A program made the translations under genes and the position numbers. A DNA stretch of 64,000 nt. Source: Candolleomyces eurysporus (taxonomy: Eukaryota; Basidiomycota; Agaricomycetes; Agaricales; Psathyrellaceae). Position 1 is the stretch's first letter; every line of letters begins with the position of its first letter. The notes under the pieces are model-generated. The model was not told the origin of the DNA and made no database searches. It saw nothing but the letters and a program-made list of their open reading frames with translations. Below, piece after piece: positions 57,420-64,000 of the stretch. The stretch spans positions 186,001 to 250,000 of the forward strand of contig JANBPK010001189.1 of NCBI GenBank assembly GCA_027579435.1, given 5' to 3'.

Positions 57420-58135
57420 AGAAAATCTTCTACAAGGTCACCCCGATCGATATCACCTTCCTGAATTTCTTCCATTTCCCTCTCCCGAGCTCCTTCGGCA
57501 GCATCAAGCTCCTTCCGATGAGCGTTTAAAGGCATCGCCTATTTGATCCCTGCACAACATGAAGCGGAAAGAAGAAATGAAAATATACCTTGACGCTCTG
57601 AATATTGTCTGATTATGGAGGTATAAGCAGAAAGCAATGACTCTCGACGACCGAAGAGTTGGCTTATTTCAGGGCCGTAATTATCCTTGTGGGTTGCGCC
57701 TTCAACCAAACCTTCTCATGAACAATCCGACCCTCAATGACACTACCCCGGATAGCTTTACCAACGATATATTCAGCATCCCTCTCCGAGTACAGGTTCC
57801 AGACAATCATTCAAATTGTGCCTCAGAGGGCCAATCCGACGCTGTGCGGCCAGGAATAATCTAGCGGCAGTCATCACCAGTCTCCTTAGGTAGAATTAGA
57901 GGGCAGAGAGGGAGAAAACGGGGATAGCGTGAACGATATTCCCTCCCCTCCCTCAAAAAATAGCCAATTCTCAGAAACGGCTGGTCTCGAGCCTACTGAT
58001 AGACTCGGGAAATCGCATACCGTCGTGCAACGGCAAGCTCGCCACCGAGCTTGTACACCCTCTGCACCGCGAACCATACCTTGGCGGCAATAGCGTCTAT
58101 GCTTCTCCTGCCCTGAGCTTGCATTTTCTCCACGG
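57420..58135 (-). pseudogene. Truncated RPN3 fragment from the tandem duplication
   Basis: Reverse-strand text near 57,420-57,540 matches the last exon of RPN3 (LNAHRKELDAAEGARERE). Text near 57,655-57,800 matches the PCI-domain exon, and 57,800-58,135 matches an exon nearer the 5' end (AAKVWF, ELGGELA). About 600 bp that separate the last two in RPN3 are missing, the final stop context is changed and the start of the gene is absent because the duplicated unit ends inside RPN3. It cannot make a proteasome subunit. Confidence 0.85.
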
Positions 58136-58374
58136 GGCCGGTTACGGGTCCACCTTCTTGAGACGCCCAACACTACTTCAAGCCGCCGATCGATACGGGT
58201 CCAATGGGACCTGAAATTCCGGCTCAACTAAGCTTAATCGGACAGACAAGTTCGCTCTCTCGCACTAATTACAGATACTTTTTGGAGATTGAAACCCATC
58301 TTCTGGCAGATCATTACATTTGTCAGGTCTAGCTAATAATACAACAAAGCAATGCACAGCAAAATGGTAAAATT

Positions 58375-61294
58375 TTACACTTCGTGCTTTTCCACAGTCG
58401 TTCTTTGAGAATCGTAAGAAGGCCGTCTGCTACCTCCAAACAACACCGGCCAACTTCTCTTCCAAAAATTAAACCTCGGCAGTTCACCGACCGTACTCCC
58501 ACCCGGATCGTCTGCGTCCAACCCAGAAGTTCTAGATGCGGCATCGTTGGATATTGACGCAATTTTCGCGTTACCTGCCTTTGAGCGCGAATTTTGGGAC
58601 TGCGCGTCTCCGTTTGCAGCGGCAGAACCCCCCTCCTCATGGCTGGACTCGTGAGGCTGTTTCACCCAGCCCATCCAGATGCACCAGAGAACAAGGATAG
58701 CCAGCGCGACCCAGGCCACGCCCATGATGGTTCGGGTAGCTGTATTAGAACCGTCGAAACAGTTCGATCCAAACACTGCAAGGAACGAGACCGTTCTGTC
58801 ATATTGCGTCAGCATGACGAGTGATCAAAGTCAAAGGATGGACGGCTTACCCCCAGAGAAGGAGTGCATATGGTAGACTGTACAAGATTGCCAGAGTCTC
58901 GAGGCCGAGCCTAGGGTGCGACCGCGCTTGCAAGAAGGCATTCTGCGAAATCATGGAGAAACAGTGACTTAGATATCAAGGATCACGAGTATTTCAAACC
59001 ACCACTCACCACTTCGTCCATCGACCCATGAACTCTCGACCTGTTCTGACGCAGTAGAAGCAAACCGAGAATGGTACTGCCTATACTGGCCACAATAGAC
59101 AGATAACAGCCAACCTGAATCGGGGATCGGTAGCCGCGTTGTTCATTGTCAACACTTTGAATAGCTAGGTAAGCTATATTGGCGATGAGCAAAAGCATAG
59201 CCTATACATAAACCGAGTTGATTCAGTAAAGAGGTATATCGCACGCCACAAAGCTGGGGAAAAATGTATTGACTTACATATAGAACGAATTCCCGCCACT
59301 CATCGTTCAGCTTCTCGATTAATTCCCGCCAAGCCGGACCGTGCATAAGTCCGTCTACCCACAGCTTTTCTAAGCTGCCCATATGAACGTCCGGGGCAGA
59401 GAAAAGAAGGGGTGACAGGATCTCGATCAAAAGCGTTCTATGTTTACGCTCTCCATGGACAGATTGATCGCGGTAAATGCGAGCCTCGGGGACACCATGC
59501 CAGTTGAGGAATTTCTGACGGGCTGGGGATAGGCTGATGGTCAATGATACCCAAAGTAAAGACGAACGATTGGGAACTCGCACCAAAAATATGCATCAAC
59601 CGGCCTACATTGCCAAAGCGATGAATTTCAAAGAGGCAAGGGCACAGAGTGTAACTCACTGAGCAAGTTTACAGCGCCGGGTGAGTTATGCCCGACATTT
59701 TCTGGAAGCCAAGTATTACCACAGGTCAACCTACTTTTCCAATCGAACTTACCTCGTAGATTATTAACTTGACCAAGCATTGCATTCAGTTCACTTGCGC
59801 TATAAGATGACGTCGAATAGTGAGATGTCATCATGTCTGTCCACGCATTAGTACGTCTTCCATCGCACAAGAAAAGAAATTTTACCTCCGAGATAGTGCA
59901 AAATAACGTCCCTAAGCTCGACGACACGTTCGACCGTCAGCTCAATGGTAGAGGGATACAGCACACCGTGATGCCTTGAGTCGCATGCATGTCAGAACAA
60001 GGTCAATCAAATAATGAATGGCGATTCACCAATACTGAGCCTCAATCTCATGCTCTAGAAGGCGGATAGGTCAGCTTCTTCCATGAAGTCGCATTCCGCG
60101 GGCGGGACTTACTGAGATGAGCCAAAGAAGTGACGCCGTCCAATTGCGACCAGACAGGGAGATTCGTTTCGGCTTCGACATCGTCAAGGAAGAACACAAT
60201 CTTCTTGTCGTGGTCAGCATAATAATAATCGGTATAGATTTCCTTGTTCGATTGCATATTCAAGTCCATGGCGAGCGTGTAGTTTTCCGGCATTTTCAAA
60301 TTTTTAGCATGAATGAAGCCTTCTAAAGTAGCGATATCTGAGGTTATCTTTTGGTAGTAGACGTCTTCGTATAGGTTAGCTTCCGTAACTGCATTCTGTT
60401 TCCGTGTCAGAAAAGAAATTACACTAGCAGGGGAATGCGAACCCTTTCTTCGTTATAGAAATACAGAATACCCTCGGGATGCACTATCGGCCTCCAGCCA
60501 GGAGGATCGGGATGTGGCCGGAAGTCGAGAGTGAGCGATTCGATAGTCATCTTTGTCTTTTCCTTTTTCCTATTTGAAATTTTTCTGAGTCTCATCGAAA
60601 GGAACAAAACAAGAAAGATAACTCACGAAAAGACCTCCCTATCATAACGCTGAAAAAACTCAGGCATGATGGGGAATATCTTGGTTTGAGCCAAGTTCAA
60701 ATCGTGGTGAAGACTTTCAGCATCGATGCTGGCCACACCGGCAGGCAAAGCCAAAACAGACTCGGCAGGCGAAGAAGAGTTTGAACGGTCAATTATTCCA
60801 ATACCCCACTTGTTCGAAGCCTCTCCTTCTCCCTGGCCATACACAGATCCCGAATCGGGTGTCTTGACAGTGAACGTATAGCCCTCCTGATATGAATGTG
60901 TGTCCGATGGACTGGGTGGCAAATGCTGCGTAGATCGTGAAGCATTCCGAGAAGCGTGCGCCGATCGAGCTAGATTTAGACCTTGATTAAGCGACGTTCG
61001 GGACGTATTGCTGCGATTCATATATGGGTAGGGCTGTAAAGAGCACAGGATACTGGAATCGAGGGGAATAACCTCGTCATGGATCGTCGAATTTGTTTCA
61101 GCTGCGGGTTTCTCGGGAGGGGCGTCACGTTTGGGCGAATTACCAGTGGGAGGTGATGGTCCTCGACCTTTCTTGCGGCGCATGGATTTCGTAGTCTTCC
61201 CTCTCGAAACACGGGTGCGTAAAAGTGTCCATAGGCGAGCCACCTTTGGCAGCAAGCTGATCCGTGTGTTTTTTTCCACAGAAGCGGTCGCCAT
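58375..61294 (-). CDS. WW-motif multi-pass membrane protein, paralogue 5
   Basis: It has the same architecture as paralogue 4. The N-terminal exon starts MATASVEKNTRISLLPKVARLW, carries PYPYMNRSN and TQHLPPSPSDTHS, and ends MPEFFQRYDREVFS. A canonical intron joins in phase to the first WW-like motif (PPGWRPIVHPEGILYFYNEE). The next exon has PENYTLAMDLN and YYYADHDKKIVFFLDD. The middle region has SPARQKFLNWHGVPEARIYR and LFSAPDVHMGSLEKLW, followed by three or four membrane helices and a tail ending at 58375. The N-terminal tail is about 30 residues shorter than in paralogue 4. No function is known. The tail's many Ser/Thr-Pro sites suggest phosphorylation, which is an inference. Confidence 0.82.
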
Positions 61295-61689
61295 CGCACA
61301 AGCAACGATCTCGACAGTGAGGTGAGGTGGACAGATCGGTGAGAATCAGAAGGAAGAGGAAGAGCAGGGCCCACACAATTTCTCACAAAGTTCACAGCGT
61401 GTTATAAGTCAATTAAGGAAAACCTGTGAGCGCCCAACTCTTTTGTCCGGCTCGTGTTCGACAATTTGAGAAAATGACAAACACGCCGTGGGGACATTTC
61501 TCAAAGTGATCTATGAATTACGAACAGAGTAAGTATGGTCAGAGGTCTGAGAACCCACTGGAGTCCAGTGCAGAAAGAGTATCCGATTTCCAAGGCTCGT
61601 ATTCCAATGGCCAGAGTCATATAGGTGGCTTGCGCAATGGCAATGGGAAACACCCGACACGGACAACCAGCATGAAACCCCTTTCATAT
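61295..61689. other. Spacer between paralogue 5 and the NDUFAF2 pseudogene
   Basis: This is the unit-B counterpart of 56,006-56,420 (for example tccagtggtcaagatcat against tccaatggccagagtcat). It holds no gene. Confidence 0.6.
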
Positions 61690-62200
61690 CAAAGTTCTCG
61701 AGGGTAAAGCGAGCTGTGGGAGACCTGGCGCGAAATTAACTAACGTTACTTGCCAACAAATAATTTGTTGTATTGGTGGCGGCTAATGGAGCAGAGCAGC
61801 TATTTGATGAGGCTCCTTTCGCTTGCTTATTGGCTGACTCTCATGCATTTGCGTCATGGAGCTCAGCACGCGTTTTTTGAACACAACTACACGCTTCGGC
61901 CGATCTACTTCTATACAAATTTCAGTTATCACATCCGATGGAGAGGAAATGGCCATACCTGATCATGGCATGTTGCTCGTGGAAAGTATTAACTGGAATG
62001 TTGCGGTGTTTCGACAAATCTCGCTTGAAGTGTGGCTCATATTTAACTTGAAGGTCTGAATTTCGGCTCACGAAACGAGGCTTTTAAAGGCTGGGTCATC
62101 GCTTTCAGTCCAGATAGACACAGAATCGCTACCCTTGGCGTAATAATGGCAGTCTATAACCTTGATTGTTGAGAGAAATGACGTGAGAGCTGGAAGCGAA
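61690..62200 (-). pseudogene. Decayed second copy of NDUFAF2
   Basis: Text at about 61,880-62,195 matches 56,940-57,240 of unit A, covering the first three or four exons of NDUFAF2, and 61,760-61,870 matches part of its last exon. The exon with the WSAWLSHTR hallmark and most of the C-terminal exon are deleted. The start codon is changed (cat at 57,230 corresponds to cgt near 62,184) and splice sites have drifted. No functional protein can be made. Confidence 0.8.
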
Positions 62201-62347
62201 GAACGAAAGCGCTGGAGGCAAACTTAGCAAATTTGTCTGGCAGATGAGAAACGGCACTGCATTCGGAAGGACGGCACGGTATGGAAGTGGTCCATTCGGA
62301 ATAGATGGAATTATGAATTGCTCGTGGTCGTGATAATGTTACATGCT

Positions 62348-64000
62348 TTAGAAATCTCCTCCGAGGTCATCCTGATCGATATCACCTTCCTGGATTTCTT
62401 TCACCAGCTCCTTTTCCCTCTCCCGAGCACCTTCGGCGGCATCAAGCTCTTTCCGATGAGCGTTTAATGGGTATCGCATCGCCTAAATGCGATCCGTGAG
62501 CAACACGAAGCGCCAAAAAAAAGAACTGAGAACTTACCTTGACGCTCTGGTTATGAAGGTTTAAGCAGAAAGCGATTCGACGACCGAAGAGTTCGCTAAC
62601 TTCGGGCCCATAATTGTTCTTGTGGGTTGTGCATTCCAACCAACCTTTCTCATGAACAATCCGACCCTCAATGACACCATCCCGGATAGCTTTACCAACG
62701 ATGTACTCTGCATCCTCCTCCGAGTCCAGGTTCAACTTGACACAAATATCACGGAGAGAAATTCGAGAATACGAAAGCGACAGCCTTCGAATCCCGGTCT
62801 TGATGACGTTCTGTCGTAGACGGACGATCAAGCTGTAGGTCTTGTCGGCTTCGAATTGGGAGGCATGCTTGGACAGTGTGCTTTGGAACTGAACGAGAGA
62901 CCCCGTTCGCACAGCTGTGAGACGATGTGAGTTGTGGCTTCAGCTGATGTACAATGTGAACTCACCTTTGACGGTATCAAAGTATGCTCCCAATGCCTTC
63001 TCGAGAACCTGGTGTCTGAACAGAGACCGGTCCGGAATATCACCCATGAGCAGCTCAACAACGACAAAGTACTTGTGTACCGCTTGATAGAAACCTGGAG
63101 CAGTCTTTGGCGGAGGAGCGCGTCGGATTGCTTGCTGTAGATTGGTGTGGGCATCGGTATAGTTGAGTTGTACGGCCTTGATACGACCGAGGTAGTAATG
63201 ATAGCGCGCAAATTGAGCGTTGCTCGCAGAAGTGGGGAACGTCGTCTTGGACACGAGCTTGTCGGCTTGGTCGTACAAACTGTACTGGATGTAGCTTCGG
63301 AGCAGGCAATTAATCAGTGCTGCTTGAGCTTCATCATCGTGCCTCAGAGAGGCAGTCCGCTGAGCGGCCAGGAATAATCTAGCGGCGGTTTGGTGAACAC
63401 GGACTGATGGAATAGGGAAATCACATACGGTCGTGCATCGGCAAGCTCTCCACCGAGTTCGTATGCCCTCTGCACCGCGAACCAGACCTTGGCGGCAATA
63501 GCGTCCATGCTTCTCCTATTTAAAGCTTGCATTTTCTCTACGGTTTCATGGGCAAGTTGCAAAGCTTTTTCGTAGGTCGATTGGTCCTTTAAGAGATGAT
63601 AGATAATGAGGAGACGGAGGTAGATTTCGACCTCCGGAACCGGTTCAGTCGGTGTCTTCGTGGCTGAGTCCACTTCCATAGACTCTCCCGACGAGCTCGA
63701 TGTAGCAGCAGGAAGCCACGACAAAATGCTTTTCTTGGTAGGGCTGTCTGCTAGATATTGTGAGTCTAGCAAGAACGCTCATTGATCGGGATACCTACCC
63801 TTGGCGTAAATTCCATCTATAGCTGTCCTAAAAGCAGCATCGTCCACCCTTTTGCGCAGGGCAGTCAAGGAGCGCAACACCCGATGTGTAAAACGCGGTT
63901 CGAGCGTCGAGACAGCCCGTTCAATCTGGGCAGCATTGGACTTGATTTCAGCAGCTGGAGTAGGTGGCTCTGGTTTTGGCTGCTCCTTGGACTCTTCCTT
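62348..64000 (-). CDS. RPN3: 26S proteasome regulatory subunit Rpn3 (PSMD3), 5' end outside window
   Basis: Rpn3 is a PCI-domain subunit of the proteasome lid. From the window edge downward the exons read ERAVSTLEPRFTHRVLRSL and VDDAAFRTAIDGIYAK; then SWLPAATSS, VEIYLRLLIIYHLLKD and AAKVWFAVQRAYEL; then the TPR-like part with ARYHYYLGRIKAVQLNYTDA and GFYQAVHKYFVVVELLMG. The PCI domain follows (YSLIVRLRQNVIKTGIRRLSLSYSR, shown in part; DICVKLNLDSEEDAEYIVGKAI), then WLECTTHKNNYG. A small final exon (AMRYPLNAHRKELD ... DDLGGDF) ends at a TAA at 62350-62348. All motifs are in family order. The N-terminus lies beyond 64,000. Confidence 0.94.

Larger units (their letters stand above)
52770..58235. 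repeat. Tandem duplication, unit A (about 5.5 kb)
   Basis: Unit A holds the fourth WW-motif gene, intact NDUFAF2 and a truncated RPN3 fragment. It is followed head-to-tail by unit B at about 58,240-63,545, which has the same order. Matching text runs through coding, intron and intergenic parts, so this is a DNA-level duplication and not retrotransposition. Confidence 0.85.
58240..63545. repeat. Tandem duplication, unit B (about 5.3 kb)
   Basis: Unit B is the second copy, with the fifth WW-motif gene, a decayed NDUFAF2 and the 3' two thirds of intact RPN3. Homology to unit A fades at about 63,545 inside RPN3 (gcttgcattttctc in both), which is the right breakpoint. Confidence 0.85.

Noticed and set aside
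1..64000. CRISPR arrays, LTRs or other intact mobile elements
   Set aside because: No regularly spaced repeats, long terminal repeats, reverse transcriptase or transposase motifs were seen. The repeats present are gene duplications.

Overview
This window is a piece of a filamentous basidiomycete genome, most likely an agaricomycete. The evidence is the intron style (many 45-65 nt GT...AG introns, tiny exons), the gene families (DUF6534-type seven-helix proteins, F-box/LRR families, a GH16 glucanase, an XPG-type PIN nuclease, an M43 protease, a thaumatin-like/ricin-B lectin) and clear eukaryotic housekeeping genes. Because most genes are split into short exons, I built gene models by joining exons across GT...AG junctions and checking that the phases closed. 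Where the summed exons are divisible by three I say so.

Layout. 1-5.7 kb: two tandem copies of a WW-motif membrane protein. 6-7.5 kb: an F-box gene, reverse strand. 7.5-12 kb: the complete alpha-COP gene (COP1). 12.3-14.2 kb: a nine-exon GH16 gene, reverse. 14.7-16.2 kb: an F-box/LRR gene, reverse. 16.4-18.2 kb: an XPG-type nuclease, followed by a decayed copy of its 3' end near 19.2-19.85 kb. 20-22.3 kb: gene-poor, with a small three-exon gene at 21.8-22.25 kb. 22.7-24.5 kb: a third WW-motif gene. 26.3-28.2 kb: a 15-exon DUF6534-type gene. 28.4-33.7 kb: two reverse-strand genes that share a homologous first exon but have unrelated downstream exons, one an EH-like protein and the other a C2H2 zinc-finger protein. 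34.4-35.6 kb: a secreted M43 metalloprotease. 36.6-38.5 kb: KGD2. 38.75-41.1 kb: an MFS transporter. 41.7-45.1 kb: two tandem F-box/LRR genes. 45.5-47.2 kb: a divergent, frame-broken gene related to the EH-like protein. 48.1-49.4 kb: a secreted thaumatin-like plus ricin-B lectin protein. 50.7-52.5 kb: RAD52. 52.8-64 kb: a roughly 5.5 kb tandem duplication containing WW-motif gene, NDUFAF2 and RPN3.

The theme is local gene duplication and exon reuse between single-copy housekeeping genes (COP1, KGD2, RAD52, RPN3, NDUFAF2). Five copies of one WW-motif membrane family, four F-box genes (three close paralogues sharing a 4-nt first exon), a duplicated first exon joined to two different genes, and a tandem block in which one copy keeps NDUFAF2 and the other keeps RPN3 all lie within 64 kb. 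The WW-motif family is the best candidate for an undescribed system. Its architecture is conserved across all five copies (N-terminal tail, two WW-like motifs, a soluble middle region, C-terminal membrane helices), but I know no function for it.

Several single N bases follow homopolymer runs. In two coding cases, leaving the N out restores the reading frame, so those breaks look like assembly artefacts rather than pseudogenes.
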